Made by a program: the position numbers and the translations under genes. Of a stretch of DNA of 64,000 nt, positions 46,147-54,851 are shown piece by piece. The notes beneath the pieces are model-generated. The model ran no database searches, was not told the origin of the DNA, and saw nothing but the letters and a program-made list of their open reading frames with translations. Numbering within the stretch: the first letter of the stretch is position 1; each line of letters begins with the position of its first letter. The stretch lies in assembly GCF_021391395.1 (NCBI RefSeq), contig NZ_CP090059.1:977001-1041000 (forward strand). Reading direction: 5' to 3'. This DNA is from Sphingomonas cannabina (lineage in GTDB: Bacteria > Pseudomonadota > Alphaproteobacteria > Sphingomonadales > Sphingomonadaceae).

Positions 46147-48801
46147 TCAGTGCATGGTCACGCGCCGCCGGACCAGGACCTCGCTTGCATCATCGGCCGT
46201 CGGAACCGTCTCGAACCCCATTTCGCGCTCGAGCGCCAGGGCTGCGCGGTTGTCGCGGCTCTCGAGCGATTCGACGGTCTCGATGCCTTCGGCGGCGGCA
46301 TAGCGCATGACGTGCTCGACGAGCGTCCAGCTCACACCCTTGCCCTTGCAGTCTTCGCGCACGGCAAGCGCGAGCTCGGCGCGGCGGTGATCGGGATCGG
46401 TCGCCAGCATGGCGCTGGCAACGATGAGGTTGCCGGCAAAGGCGAGGAAATTGATCGTGCGGGCATAGTCGACCTGGCACATCGGCACGAGCTGGTCGCG
46501 GCCGACGCTCTCCCGCCCGCTGAGGAAGCGGAACCGCAGGTCCTCACGGCTCACATGCGCGAAGAGATCGGCAAGCAGCGCTTCGTCCTCGGGAACAACG
46601 GGGCGCACGTGCAGCGCGAGACCGCTGCTGGTGGTGAGGTCCGCGGTCCATTCAACCGGCACTGGTCGGATCGCCAGCTGCGACCGGCGATCATCGCCGA
46701 ACAGCCGTCCACGCGCGTCGAGCGCGATCACCCCCTCGGCCGTGGCGACCAGCGGGTTGATCTCAAGCTCGGCGATCTCGGGGAAATCGACCGCGATCGC
46801 CGACAGCGCGTTGAGCACGCGGACGATTGCCGCGCGGTCGGCTGGCGGGACGTCGCGATAGCCCTTGAGCAGCCTGCCGATCCGGGTCGCATCGATCATA
46901 TCCTCCGCAAGCCGGTCGTCGAGCGGCGGCAGGCCGAGCGCGCGGTCCGCGACGACCTCGACCGCCTTGCCGCCGGCGCCGAACGCAAGCACGGGGCCGA
47001 ACGTCGGATCATTGGCGAACCCGGCCAGCAGCTCCTGGCCGTCGCCGATCGGCACCATCGTCTCGACCTCGAAGCCGCTGATCGAGGCCTCGGGGTGGCT
47101 GTGCCGGATCCGCGCCGCCATCTCCCGCGCTGCTTGGACGGCGTCCTCGCCGGTGGCGAGGTCGAGCCGGACGCCGCCGACGTCCGACTTGTGGGGCAAT
47201 TGCGGCGACACGAGCTTGACGGCGTAGGGCGGCGCGAGGTCGGCCGCCGCGGCCGCCACCGCATCGGGGGTCTGGGCGAAGCGGATGGCATTGATCGGCA
47301 CGCCATAGGCGGCGAGCAGCACCTTGGCCTCAGTCGCGTTGAGGATGGTCCGCCCCTCCGGGCGGGCGGAGGCGATCGCGGCGGTGGCGCAGGCCTTGTC
47401 GGCCGCGGCGATGCTGACGCGCGCCGGCGCCCTAAGCAGCGCCTCCTGTCCGAGATGCGCGCGCCGCAGATAACCGAACCCGCGCACCGCATCGTCGAGG
47501 TTGTCGAACAGCGGGATGCCGGCGTCATCGAAGATCGCGCGCGACGCGTCGGCGTTGGCGCTGCCCATCCAGCAGGCGATGACCGGCTTGCGCGCGGGAT
47601 TACTGGTCTTGACCGCGGTGGCCAGCGCCGCGGCGATCTCTGTCCCGGTCGCTACCGCCGTCGGGCAATGGATCACCAGCAATGCGTCGACCCCCGGGTC
47701 CGCCAGCGCGGCCTCGGCCGCGGCCGAGAAGCGCTCGGCCCGAGCGTCGCCGACCACGTCGATCGGATTGCCGCGCGACCAGGCGTGCGGCAGCACGGGC
47801 TCGAGCGCGGCGACTGTCTGCGGCGAGAGCGTCGCTAGCGTACGGTGTTGATCGGCCAGGGCATCGGCGGCGAGCACCCCGGCTCCGCCGCCGTTGGTGA
47901 CGATCGCGAGCCGGTCGCCGCCCTGCGGCCGATGGCGGCACAGCACCTGTGCGGCATCGAACAGGTCGGTGAGGCTGTCGACCAGCACGATGCCGGCGCG
48001 CGCGAACGCCGCGGCATGGACGTCATAATCCCCGACCAGCGCGCCGGTGTGCGAGATCGCCGCCTTGCCCGCGGCCGCGCTCCGGCCCGCCTTGATCGCG
48101 ATCACCGGCTTGACCCGCGACGCGGCGCGGGCGGCCGACATGAACTTCGCCGGCGCGGTGACGCCCTCGACGTAGAGCAGGATCGCGTCGGTCGCCGGAT
48201 CGCCCGCAAGCATGTCGATCAGGTCGCCGAGGTCGACGTCGGCCATGTCGCCGGCAGAGACCACCGCCGAGAAGCCGACATGCTTGTCGGCCGCCCAGTC
48301 GAGCATCGCTGTCACCAAGGCGCCGCTCTGCGAGACGAAGGCGAGCCGGCCGGGCGCGGCCGACCGCGGCGCGAACGACGCGTTGAGCCGCGCATGGGGG
48401 AGCAGCACGCCGAGGCAGTTGGGTCCGACGATGCGCAGCAGGTGCGGTCGGGCCGCCGCGAGCATCGCGTCGCGGAGCGCAGGGTCCTGGAGACCGGCGG
48501 AGAGCACCACCGCGACCTTGATCCCCTTGGCGCCGAGCTCGCCGATGATCCCGGGAATGGTGTCGGCGGGGGTGACGATGATGGCGAGGTCGGGCGCCTC
48601 GGGCAGCGCGTCGATCGAGTGGACCCACCAGGTCTTGTCGAGTTCGACCCGCTTGGGGTTGACCGCGAAGATCAAGCCCTCGAAGCCACCGTCGATGATG
48701 TTCTCGAGGACGCGCTCGCCGAGCGAGCCGGCACGGCTCGAGCCGCCGATCACCGCGATGCTGCGCGGGTGGAACAGGGCGTCGAGGTTGCGGATGGTCA
48801 T
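46147..48801 (-). CDS. ADP-forming acyl-CoA synthetase fused to GNAT acetyltransferase
   Basis: 884 residues from MTIRNLDALFHPRSIAVIGGSS. Domains in order: CoA-binding (to about 130), succinyl-CoA-ligase-like flavodoxin fold (SQSGALVTAML, GPNCLGV), ATP-grasp (about 460-690, PYAVKLVSPQLPHKSDVGGVRLDL, LEINPLVA), C-terminal GNAT (about 715-880, VRPVVPEDEALLADLFAHVSREDLRFRFL...AVREDCKGKGVSWTLVEHVMRYA). This is the layout of protein lysine acetyltransferase Pat/YfiQ and of ADP-forming acetate-CoA ligases. The loop AISHTGALVGDYD keeps the His that is the phosphoenzyme in active synthetases, so acetyl-CoA to acetate plus ATP is possible. Confidence 0.9.
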   Translation of the reverse strand: MTIRNLDALFHPRSIAVIGGSSRAGSLGERVLENIIDGGFEGLIFAVNPKRVELDKTWWVHSIDALPEAPDLAIIVTPADTIPGIIGELGAKGIKVAVVLSAGLQDPALRDAMLAAARPHLLRIVGPNCLGVLLPHARLNASFAPRSAAPGRLAFVSQSGALVTAMLDWAADKHVGFSAVVSAGDMADVDLGDLIDMLAGDPATDAILLYVEGVTAPAKFMSAARAASRVKPVIAIKAGRSAAAGKAAISHTGALVGDYDVHAAAFARAGIVLVDSLTDLFDAAQVLCRHRPQGGDRLAIVTNGGGAGVLAADALADQHRTLATLSPQTVAALEPVLPHAWSRGNPIDVVGDARAERFSAAAEAALADPGVDALLVIHCPTAVATGTEIAAALATAVKTSNPARKPVIACWMGSANADASRAIFDDAGIPLFDNLDDAVRGFGYLRRAHLGQEALLRAPARVSIAAADKACATAAIASARPEGRTILNATEAKVLLAAYGVPINAIRFAQTPDAVAAAAADLAPPYAVKLVSPQLPHKSDVGGVRLDLATGEDAVQAAREMAARIRHSHPEASISGFEVETMVPIGDGQELLAGFANDPTFGPVLAFGAGGKAVEVVADRALGLPPLDDRLAEDMIDATRIGRLLKGYRDVPPADRAAIVRVLNALSAIAVDFPEIAELEINPLVATAEGVIALDARGRLFGDDRRSQLAIRPVPVEWTADLTTSSGLALHVRPVVPEDEALLADLFAHVSREDLRFRFLSGRESVGRDQLVPMCQVDYARTINFLAFAGNLIVASAMLATDPDHRRAELALAVREDCKGKGVSWTLVEHVMRYAAAEGIETVESLESRDNRAALALEREMGFETVPTADDASEVLVRRRVTMH

Positions 48802-48860
48802 GGCATCGCTCCTGGTTCTTGAGCAGCCATGATTGAGCACCGTCAGGGGGCGGTCCGCGA

Positions 48861-48876
48861 TAAGTAGAGAACCGTA
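48861..48876. promoter_or_regulatory. Candidate FixJ-like site h
   Basis: TAAGTAGAGAACCGTA (minus: TACGGTTCTCTACTTA), between the acyl-CoA synthetase/GNAT gene (59 bp) and the divergent small gene at 48932. The outer bases fit best; the centre deviates. Confidence 0.45.
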
Positions 48877-48931
48877 TGTCGGCGGGGGCCGCGATCGAGG
48901 AGGTTGGCGCCATCGATTGCGGAGACGACCG

Positions 48932-49075
48932 ATGATTTACGCACTCAGCGCTTTTGCCCACCACGCCACGACCCTGCTGAGCCAGCAGCCGCGTGTCGCC
49001 ATCGGCCTGTCTGGCCTCGGCGCCGTCACGCTGACCGGCATGCTCGCCCGTCTGGTCCTTCACCTGCCGGTCTAG
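48932..49075 (+). CDS. 47-residue membrane peptide
   Basis: MIYALSAFAHHATTLLSQQPRVAIGLSGLGAVTLTGMLARLVLHLPV: an amphipathic start and one hydrophobic helix (22-45). A GGAGACGACC ribosome site precedes the ATG. It ends 11 bp before the quinone reductase gene and is probably co-transcribed. No family recognised. Confidence 0.5.
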   Translation: MIYALSAFAHHATTLLSQQPRVAIGLSGLGAVTLTGMLARLVLHLPV

Positions 49076-50424
49076 GAGGGAGGACTATGTCGCAGGTTCC
49101 GATCCGTCATCTCGTCGTGCTGGGGCACCCGGCTCCAGGGAGCTTCAATCACACGGTCGCACAGACCTATTGCGAGACCGTCGAGGCCTGCTGCCAGCAG
49201 GCCGAGGTTCGCGATCTCTATGCGATCGGCTTCGATCCGCTGCTCAAGGCCGACGAACGGCCGGCCGGCGATCGCTTCGAGCCCGCGCCCGATGTCGCGG
49301 CCGAGCTTGCCCTGCTGCGGGAGTGCGATGTGGTGACGCTGATCTATCCCTTGTGGTTCGGCATGCCGCCGGCGATCATCAAGGGCTATATCGACCGCGT
49401 GCTCGGGGCCGGCTTCGGGCCGAGCAGCATCAAGCACGATCTTCCCAACCCGATGCTCAGGGGCAAGCATCTGATGATCCTGAGTTCGTCGGCGACGACG
49501 CGCCCGTGGCTCGAGGAGCACGGACAATGGGTGTCGCTGCGCCAGGCTTTCGACACCTATCTGTCGACGATCTTCGCGTTCGCGAGCGACGACCACGTCC
49601 ATTTCGACGCGATCGTCAGCGGGACCAAGGCCCAGTACATCGAGGAATGCCTCGAGCAGGCGCGTGAGCGGACCCGCCTGCTCTGCGCGAAGCTGTTGAA
49701 CGCCTGGCACCGGCGCGAGCAGGCGCACGTCTGCCATTGATCGCGGTGCAGGAGCGGTCTCAGGCCGGCGGGTCGCGGGGCGCGGGATCGCCGGCAAGTC
49801 GATCATCACCGCCGTGCCGCGCTGCGGGGCGCTCCGGATGGCGAGCCGGCCGTGCGCCGCGGCGACGAAATCACGTACGAGACCGAATCCGGTGCCGTGA
49901 GCACCTGGCCGGCCAGGGCCTGCGAGCAACCGCTCCCTGTCCTGGCGCCGCATGCCACATCCGTTGTCGGCGACGATCAGGCGCACCCGGCCGCCACGAC
50001 TTCGCAGCCGAATGCGGATGGTGCCGCCGGCACCGATCGCGCGCCGCGCGTTGGTGACGAGCTCGATCAGCGCATGGTCGAAATGGTCGCCGTCGGCGTG
50101 AACCGCGCCATCGCCGGTAACGGGGCCGAGGACCAGGCGCGCGTCGAAACCGGTGATCGAGCGTAGCAGCGGCACGAGTCGCTGGAGGCGGGTCGCGGGC
50201 GCGAAGGCTTCCGCATTGGCCGAGTCGACCAGGAGCAGCTGGGTGGTCAGCACGCCGCCGCGCATGGCGGCGTCTTCGATCGCATCGAGCAGCTGTGCGC
50301 GCCACGCGCTGTCCGGAGCCTCTTCGATCAGATGGCGGGCGGACGCGATCGCACCGAAGAGGTTGCGAATGTCGTGCGCGTGCTGGCGCAGCTGGGGAAA
50401 GGCCATCGTCTCGGTGTCGGTCAT
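49072..50424 (-). CDS. Small HWE/HisKA-like histidine kinase, frame runs antisense through the next gene
   Basis: The first 220 residues form a compact cytoplasmic kinase. The H-box is FPQLRQHAHDIRNLFGAIASARHLIEEA, and the ATPase has HFDHALIELVTNARRAI, VADNGCGM and GTGFGLVRDFVAAAHGRLAI. No sensor or membrane domain is present. ATG 50424 follows GGAGGAG; an earlier ATG at 50451 is possible. The kinase is finished by IDLPAIPRP (about 49770), but no stop follows in frame. As given, the frame continues antisense through the entire quinone reductase gene to 49072. A one-base shift would end it at TGA 49762-49760, so the true 3' end is probably near 49760. Confidence 0.7.
   Translation of the reverse strand: MTDTETMAFPQLRQHAHDIRNLFGAIASARHLIEEAPDSAWRAQLLDAIEDAAMRGGVLTTQLLLVDSANAEAFAPATRLQRLVPLLRSITGFDARLVLGPVTGDGAVHADGDHFDHALIELVTNARRAIGAGGTIRIRLRSRGGRVRLIVADNGCGMRRQDRERLLAGPGRPGAHGTGFGLVRDFVAAAHGRLAIRSAPQRGTAVMIDLPAIPRPATRRPETAPAPRSMADVRLLAPVPGVQQLRAEQAGPLTRLLEAFLDVLGLGPADDRVEMDVVVAREREDRRQIGVESLAQRHPLSVLLEPRARRRRRTQDHQMLAPEHRVGKIVLDAARPEAGPEHAVDIALDDRRRHAEPQGIDQRHHIALPQQGKLGRDIGRGLEAIAGRPFVGLEQRIEADRIEIANLGLLAAGLDGLAIGLCDRVIEAPWSRVPQHDEMTDRNLRHSPPS
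49087..49740 (+). CDS. NAD(P)H:quinone oxidoreductase, flavodoxin-like fold
   Basis: 217-residue FMN/FAD-dependent reductase of the NQO1/KefF family. HLVVLGHPAPGSFNHTVAQTYCETVE is the flavin phosphate-binding start and LIYPLWFGMPPAIIKGYIDRVLGAGFGF-like (YPLWFGMPPAIIKGYIDRV) the family signature. Two-electron quinone reduction would protect against redox stress. An AGGAGGG ribosome site precedes it. The opposite strand is open throughout because the kinase gene at 49072-50424 reads into it. Confidence 0.9.
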   Translation: MSQVPIRHLVVLGHPAPGSFNHTVAQTYCETVEACCQQAEVRDLYAIGFDPLLKADERPAGDRFEPAPDVAAELALLRECDVVTLIYPLWFGMPPAIIKGYIDRVLGAGFGPSSIKHDLPNPMLRGKHLMILSSSATTRPWLEEHGQWVSLRQAFDTYLSTIFAFASDDHVHFDAIVSGTKAQYIEECLEQARERTRLLCAKLLNAWHRREQAHVCH

Positions 50425-50475
50425 GCGCTCCTCCGTCTCTGACTCGTGCATGCCGTTCGGCGATGCGCCTGCGAA

Positions 50476-50491
50476 TGCGGAGATTCCCCTA
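50476..50491. promoter_or_regulatory. Candidate FixJ-like site i
   Basis: TGCGGAGATTCCCCTA (minus: TAGGGGAATCTCCGCA), upstream of the kinase gene and just beyond the 3' end of the next dehydrogenase. Resembles site c. Confidence 0.5.
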
Positions 50492-50499
50492 GGCTAGCG

Positions 50500-51492
50500 C
50501 TAGCGCGGCACGAGCACCGCCGCGCCTTCGAGCCGACCGGCGCGAAGGTCGTCGAGCGCCGTGTTGGCGTCCGCCAGCCGATAGACCCTAGTGGTCGTAC
50601 GCACCGGAATGCGCTGCGCTACTGCAAAGAATGCTGCGCCGTCCGCGCGCGTGAGGTTGGCAACCGAGAGGAGCGCGCGCTCGCCCCACAGATCGGCATA
50701 GGGGAAGGCGGGGATGTCGCTCATATGGATGCCGGCGCAGACGACACGCCCGCCCTTGCGCACCGCGCGGAGCGCGGCAGGAACCAGCGCGCCGTCGGCG
50801 GCGAAGATGATCGCGGCGTCGACCTCTTCGGGCGGCGGCCGGTCCGAGCCACCCGCCCAGGTGCAACCCAGACGGCGGGCGAACGCCTGGGTCGCGGCGT
50901 CGCCCGGCCGGGTAAGCGCAAACACCCGCCGGCCCCGCCAGTTGGCGACCTGCGCGACGATATGCGCGGCGGCGCCGAAGCCGTAGAGCGCGATCGTGTC
51001 GGCGTCGCCGGCCATGACCAGCGCGCGGTAGCCGATCAGCCCCGCACAGAGCAGCGGCGCCGCCTCGGCATCCGCGAAGGCGTCCGGGATCGGCAGGCAA
51101 TAGCGCGCATCGGCAAGGCAGTGGGTCGCATAGCCGCCGTCGCGCGTCGCCCCGGTGAAGACCGGCGTCTCGCAGAGATTCTCACGGCCGCTGAGACAAT
51201 AGCGGCAATGGCCGCAGCTGCCGCCGAGCCACGGCACGCCAAGACGTGCGCCGAGGGCGATGCCGGTCACCCGGGAACCGACCGCGACGACGCGGCCCAC
51301 GACCTCGTGCCCCGGCACGATCGGGTAGTGCGCCGCCACCTCGCCGTCGGCAACGTGCAGGTCGGTCCGGCAAACGCCGCAGGCCAGCACCTCGAGCAGG
51401 ACCTCCTCGGGGTCGGGCGGCCCGAATGTTCGCGGCACGCGGCGGAGCGGCAGCCCCGCACGGTCGAACTGCATCGCATAGCCGTCGATCAT
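50500..51492 (-). CDS. Zinc-dependent alcohol dehydrogenase, AdhP-like
   Basis: 330-residue medium-chain dehydrogenase. Catalytic zinc: CGVCRTDLHV and GHEVVGRVVAVG. Structural zinc: the four-Cys lobe CGHCRYCLSGRENLC. Rossmann segment ALYGFGAAAHIVAQVANWRGRRVFALTR. Unlike the dehydrogenase at 30467 it has the structural zinc, so the two are distinct types. Likely aldehyde/alcohol interconversion during oxygen limitation. Confidence 0.92.
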   Translation of the reverse strand: MIDGYAMQFDRAGLPLRRVPRTFGPPDPEEVLLEVLACGVCRTDLHVADGEVAAHYPIVPGHEVVGRVVAVGSRVTGIALGARLGVPWLGGSCGHCRYCLSGRENLCETPVFTGATRDGGYATHCLADARYCLPIPDAFADAEAAPLLCAGLIGYRALVMAGDADTIALYGFGAAAHIVAQVANWRGRRVFALTRPGDAATQAFARRLGCTWAGGSDRPPPEEVDAAIIFAADGALVPAALRAVRKGGRVVCAGIHMSDIPAFPYADLWGERALLSVANLTRADGAAFFAVAQRIPVRTTTRVYRLADANTALDDLRAGRLEGAAVLVPR

Positions 51493-51529
51493 GCCGGCGA
51501 TCCTGCGCGCTTCGGAACCGGGGGAGAAT

Positions 51530-51545
51530 AGGGGATTTTGCGCAA
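51530..51545. promoter_or_regulatory. Candidate FixJ-like site j
   Basis: AGGGGATTTTGCGCAA, 38 bp upstream of the dehydrogenase start and 47 bp from the divergent flippase-like gene. Shares TTGNGCAAAATCCCC with site b, a sub-variant of the motif. Confidence 0.4.
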
Positions 51546-51591
51546 TGCCGGGCGCGTGAGGACGGCCTAGCTCCGCGACGGAGGCAGCGGA

Positions 51592-52602
51592 ATGGCCGGC
51601 ACGCGCCAATCGGAACCAAGCAGGGAGAGCAAGGAGCGGCGGACATGGCTGTCGCGGTGGCTGATCGCGCTGCTGGCGATCGCCGGGCTCGTTGCGGCGG
51701 TGCTCCACTTCGGCGAGCTCGAGCGGTTCGCGGCGATGCTCCGCCGCGCGCAGCCGCTCTGGCTCGTAGCCGCCGCTGCGCTCCAGGCGGGGACCTATGT
51801 CGCCGTCGCGCTCGGCTGGACGACGGTCCTGCGCCGCGCCGGTTCGCCCCAGCCATTGGGCCGGCTGCTCCCGGTGGCCCTCGTCAAGCTGTTCGCGGAC
51901 CAGGCGATCCCGGGCGCCGGCATGGGCGGCAATGTGGTGCTGGTCGACCGGCTGATCGCGCTGGGCGTTCCGCGTGGTGCGGCGGTTGCGGCGTTGCTGG
52001 TATCGCTCATCGGCTATTATGCAGCCTATGCCAGCTTCGCGATGGTGATGCTGGCCGTGCTGTGGCTGCACGGCCATGCGACACCCTTGCTGGTCGGATT
52101 GGTCACGACCTTCCTGCTCGTCGCGCTGGCGATCCCGGCCTTGGCGCTGTGGCTGCGTGCGCGCGGCAGCGCGCCACTGCCGCCCCGGCTCGAGCACATC
52201 GGCGTGGTCCGCAAGCTGCTTGGGATCATGGGCGAGGCGCCGAAGCGCCTGGTGACGGACCGCCCTCTGATCCTCAAGGTGGCGGCGTTCAACGGGCTCG
52301 TGTTCCTCGCCGATGCGGCGACGCTTGCGTTTTGCCTGTGCGCGCTCGGCGAGCCGCTGCGCGCTGGATCGTCGTTCATCGCGCTGATGACGGCCTCGAT
52401 CGTGGCGACGCTCGGGCCCATCCCGATGGGGCTCGGCAGCTTCGAGGCGACCTCGACTGCGATGCTGGGCGCACTCGGCGTGCCGGTTGAGGCGGCGATC
52501 GCCGGCACGCTGCTGCTGCGCGGGTTCACGCTCTGGCTGCCGCTCGTGCCGGGGATGGTGCTGATGCGCACCCGGCCCCGGGCTCGGCGCGCCGCTAGGT
52601 AG
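51592..52602 (+). CDS. Lysylphosphatidylglycerol synthase TM-domain (UPF0104) membrane protein
   Basis: 336-residue polytopic protein with about eight helices. VALVKLFADQAIPGAGMGGNVVLVDRLIALGVPRGAAVAALLVSLIGYY and ALMTASIVATLGPIPMGLGSFEATSTAMLGALGVPVEAAIAGTLLLRGFTLWLPLVPGMVL are the landmark segments. It lacks the soluble aminoacyl-transferase domain of MprF, so lipid flipping or another membrane role is more likely than lysylation. Divergent from the dehydrogenase. Confidence 0.88.
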   Translation: MAGTRQSEPSRESKERRTWLSRWLIALLAIAGLVAAVLHFGELERFAAMLRRAQPLWLVAAAALQAGTYVAVALGWTTVLRRAGSPQPLGRLLPVALVKLFADQAIPGAGMGGNVVLVDRLIALGVPRGAAVAALLVSLIGYYAAYASFAMVMLAVLWLHGHATPLLVGLVTTFLLVALAIPALALWLRARGSAPLPPRLEHIGVVRKLLGIMGEAPKRLVTDRPLILKVAAFNGLVFLADAATLAFCLCALGEPLRAGSSFIALMTASIVATLGPIPMGLGSFEATSTAMLGALGVPVEAAIAGTLLLRGFTLWLPLVPGMVLMRTRPRARRAAR

Positions 52603-52651
52603 TGTCCCCAATGGAGGGCCGAGGCGGGACGGACCTAGTCTGGACGCGCCG

Positions 52652-52667
52652 TAACGGAAGACGTCGA
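52652..52667. promoter_or_regulatory. Candidate FixJ-like site p
   Basis: TAACGGAAGACGTCGA, about 150 bp upstream of hsp20. Left half matches site g. The gap 52603-52816 also holds GATATTCGGATCGGAATTCGG, a second weak copy. Confidence 0.35.
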
Positions 52668-52816
52668 TATTCGGATCGGAATTCGGCCCAGCGCCCCCGC
52701 GCTCGCGCGACGGGGGTGCGCCGGCTGATCGACCGAATTGGTCGAGGCGGAAGGCGAACGCACCCCTCGTCTGGGGCGGCTCCGGCGGCGGAATGAACCA
52801 GCAAGGAGTGTTCCCG

Positions 52817-53293
52817 ATGAACGAGCTGTCCAAGAGTCCCGCCCGGCGCCAGCCGGCGCCATCGCCGTTCGGCTGGCTGCGCACCGAGATCGACCGGCTG
52901 TTCGACGACGTCGCGCCCGCGCGCAGCTTCCTCAATCTCGGCCTGGGCGGCTTCGCGCCGGTGCCCGCGCTCGAGATGACCTCGGGCGACAAGGCGTATC
53001 GCCTCACCGCCGAGCTGCCAGGTATGAAGGAGGAGGATATCGAGCTGAGCGTCGCCGAGGGCGTGCTGACCCTCAAGGGCGAGAAGCGCTCCGAGGAGGA
53101 GCATGGGAAGGATGGCCGGTTGCTGAGCGAGCGCAGCTACGGCAGCTTTGCCCGGCGCATCACGCTTCCGAGCGATGTCGATTTCGACAGGATCGCAGCC
53201 GAGTTCGACAAGGGCGTGCTGACGGTCACCCTGCCGCGCAATGCGGAGGCGGTCGAGCGCACCCGCAAGATCGCGATCGGCCACAAGGGCTGA
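52817..53293 (+). CDS. Hsp20/alpha-crystallin small heat-shock protein
   Basis: 158 residues from MNELSKSPARRQ behind AAGGAGTG; an ATG eight codons earlier is less likely. The alpha-crystallin domain (PALEMTSGDKAYRLTAELPGMKEEDIELSVAEGVLTLKGEKRSEEE...SYGSFARRITLPSDVDFDRIAAEFDKGVLTVTLPR) is complete. The C-terminal IxI-like motif (KIAIGHKG) supports oligomerisation. ATP-independent holdase. It precedes a kinase/ATPase/BON operon by only 8 bp and is probably the first gene of it. Analogue of HspX in the mycobacterial dormancy regulon. Confidence 0.93.
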   Translation: MNELSKSPARRQPAPSPFGWLRTEIDRLFDDVAPARSFLNLGLGGFAPVPALEMTSGDKAYRLTAELPGMKEEDIELSVAEGVLTLKGEKRSEEEHGKDGRLLSERSYGSFARRITLPSDVDFDRIAAEFDKGVLTVTLPRNAEAVERTRKIAIGHKG

Positions 53294-53300
53294 TCGGCGC

Positions 53301-54851
53301 ATGACCTCCTCCGCCGCACGCACCGAACGCCCTGCGGCGGAGGAGGTCGTCGGCTTCCTCGAGGAGAGCGGCGTGCTGGGCGCCGATCCAGTGCGCCGCG
53401 TCGATACGCACGCCGCGCATGTCTTTCTCGCCGGCGACCGCGCCTGGAAGCTCAAGCGGCCGGTTCGGCTGGACTATCTCGATTTCTCGACACCGGCGCG
53501 GCGCAAGGCGGCGCTCGCGGCCGAGCTCCGGCTCAACCGCCGCACCGCGCCCGGCCTCTACGTGGGGCTGCACGCAATCACGCGCGAGCCGGACGGGTGC
53601 CTGGCGCTGGACGGCGAAGGAGCGGCCGTCGACTGGCTGCTCGAGATGCGCCGCTTCGCCGACGACGTGCTCCTCGATCATCGTGCACGACGCGGCGGAC
53701 TCGACGAGGGGTTGATGATCGCTCTCGCCGACGCCGTTCACACCTTCCACGTCGCCGCCGAGATCGCGTCCAGCTCAGGCGGGGCGGAGCGTCTTGGCGC
53801 GGTGATCGCTGGCAATGCCAAGAGCTTTGCTGCCTACGCCGGCATGTTCGACAGCGAGGCGGTGGCGAAGCTGCTCGCGCGCCAGCGCGCAGCGCTCACC
53901 CGCCAGTCCGCCCTGCTCGATGCGCGGGCGCGGGCAGGACGGGTGCGACATTGCCACGGCGATCTGCACCTCGCCAACATCGCCTTGATCGACGACGTGC
54001 CGGTCCCGTTCGACTGCCTTGAGTTCGACGCCGAGCTCGCCACCACCGACGTGCTCTATGATCTCGCCTTCCTGCTGATGGACCTCTGGCACCGCGGGCT
54101 CAGGCGCGAGGCCAACCGCCTGTTCAATCGCTATCTCGACCTGTCCGCCGAAGACGAGGACGGGGTGGCTCTGATGCCTTTGCTCCTCTCGATTCGCGCC
54201 GCGGTTCGCGCCCATGTCGCGGCGGCGCGCGCGAGGCGAGGCGGCGGCGGCGCGGCGATACGGCAGGCGCGCAGCTATCTCGCCCTCGCTGCATCGCTGC
54301 TCGATCCCGTTCCCCTTTTGCTGCTGGCGATCGGCGGCCGGTCGGGCACCGGCAAATCGACACTGGCGCGCACGCTGGCCGCGGATATCGGCGCAGCGCC
54401 TGGCGCGCGCATCCTGCGCAGCGACGTGGTGCGCAAGCGGCTGGCGGGCCTGGCGCCGGAGGCGCGTATCCCAGCCGCCGACTATACCGCTGCCGCGAGC
54501 GTCCGCGTCTATGCCGCGCTCGACAGCGCCTGTCGCGACAGGCTTGCCGAGGGCGGCAGCGTCATCGCCGACGCGGCGTTCCTCGATCCGCGCGAACGCG
54601 GTGCGATCGCCGAGGCTGCGGCATCGGCCGGTGCGCGCTTCGTCGGACTGTGGCTCGAGGCTGGCCTCGCGGTACGCATCGCACGGGTGTCGGGACGAGA
54701 GGGTGACGCTTCCGACGCGAATGCCCGCGTGGTCCGCCTGCAGGCGCGTCGGCCGGTGGGATCGCTTCGTGGTTGGCGCCGGCTCGCCGCTGGCGGCCCG
54801 CCCGCACGGATCGCAGCCTCGGCGCGGCGCTTCCTGGCCCGCTCGGCATGA
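53301..54851 (+). CDS. APH-like kinase domain fused to AAA (AAA_33) P-loop kinase
   Basis: 516 residues. The N-terminal aminoglycoside-phosphotransferase-like half has RHCHGDLHLANIALIDDVPVPFDCLEFDAELATTDVLYDLAFLLMDL (catalytic HGDLHxxN and DFE-like FDCLEFD). The C-terminal half has the P-loop GGRSGTGKST and ILRSDVVRKRLAG, like small-molecule kinases. The same fusion is DosR-controlled in Mycobacterium tuberculosis (Rv2004c). Substrate unknown; antibiotic resistance is not implied. The stop overlaps the mgtA-like start (ATGA), so the genes are coupled. Confidence 0.9.
   Translation: MTSSAARTERPAAEEVVGFLEESGVLGADPVRRVDTHAAHVFLAGDRAWKLKRPVRLDYLDFSTPARRKAALAAELRLNRRTAPGLYVGLHAITREPDGCLALDGEGAAVDWLLEMRRFADDVLLDHRARRGGLDEGLMIALADAVHTFHVAAEIASSSGGAERLGAVIAGNAKSFAAYAGMFDSEAVAKLLARQRAALTRQSALLDARARAGRVRHCHGDLHLANIALIDDVPVPFDCLEFDAELATTDVLYDLAFLLMDLWHRGLRREANRLFNRYLDLSAEDEDGVALMPLLLSIRAAVRAHVAAARARRGGGGAAIRQARSYLALAASLLDPVPLLLLAIGGRSGTGKSTLARTLAADIGAAPGARILRSDVVRKRLAGLAPEARIPAADYTAAASVRVYAALDSACRDRLAEGGSVIADAAFLDPRERGAIAEAAASAGARFVGLWLEAGLAVRIARVSGREGDASDANARVVRLQARRPVGSLRGWRRLAAGGPPARIAASARRFLARSA

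Noticed and set aside
46105..47838. 577-codon frame opposite the acyl-CoA synthetase/GNAT gene
   Set aside because: Shadow frame made of Arg/Asp/Gly-rich sequence; the real protein is on the minus strand.
53301..54851. Aminoglycoside resistance gene
   Set aside because: The APH-like half is fused to a P-loop kinase and lies in a stress operon; this fusion family is not known for resistance.
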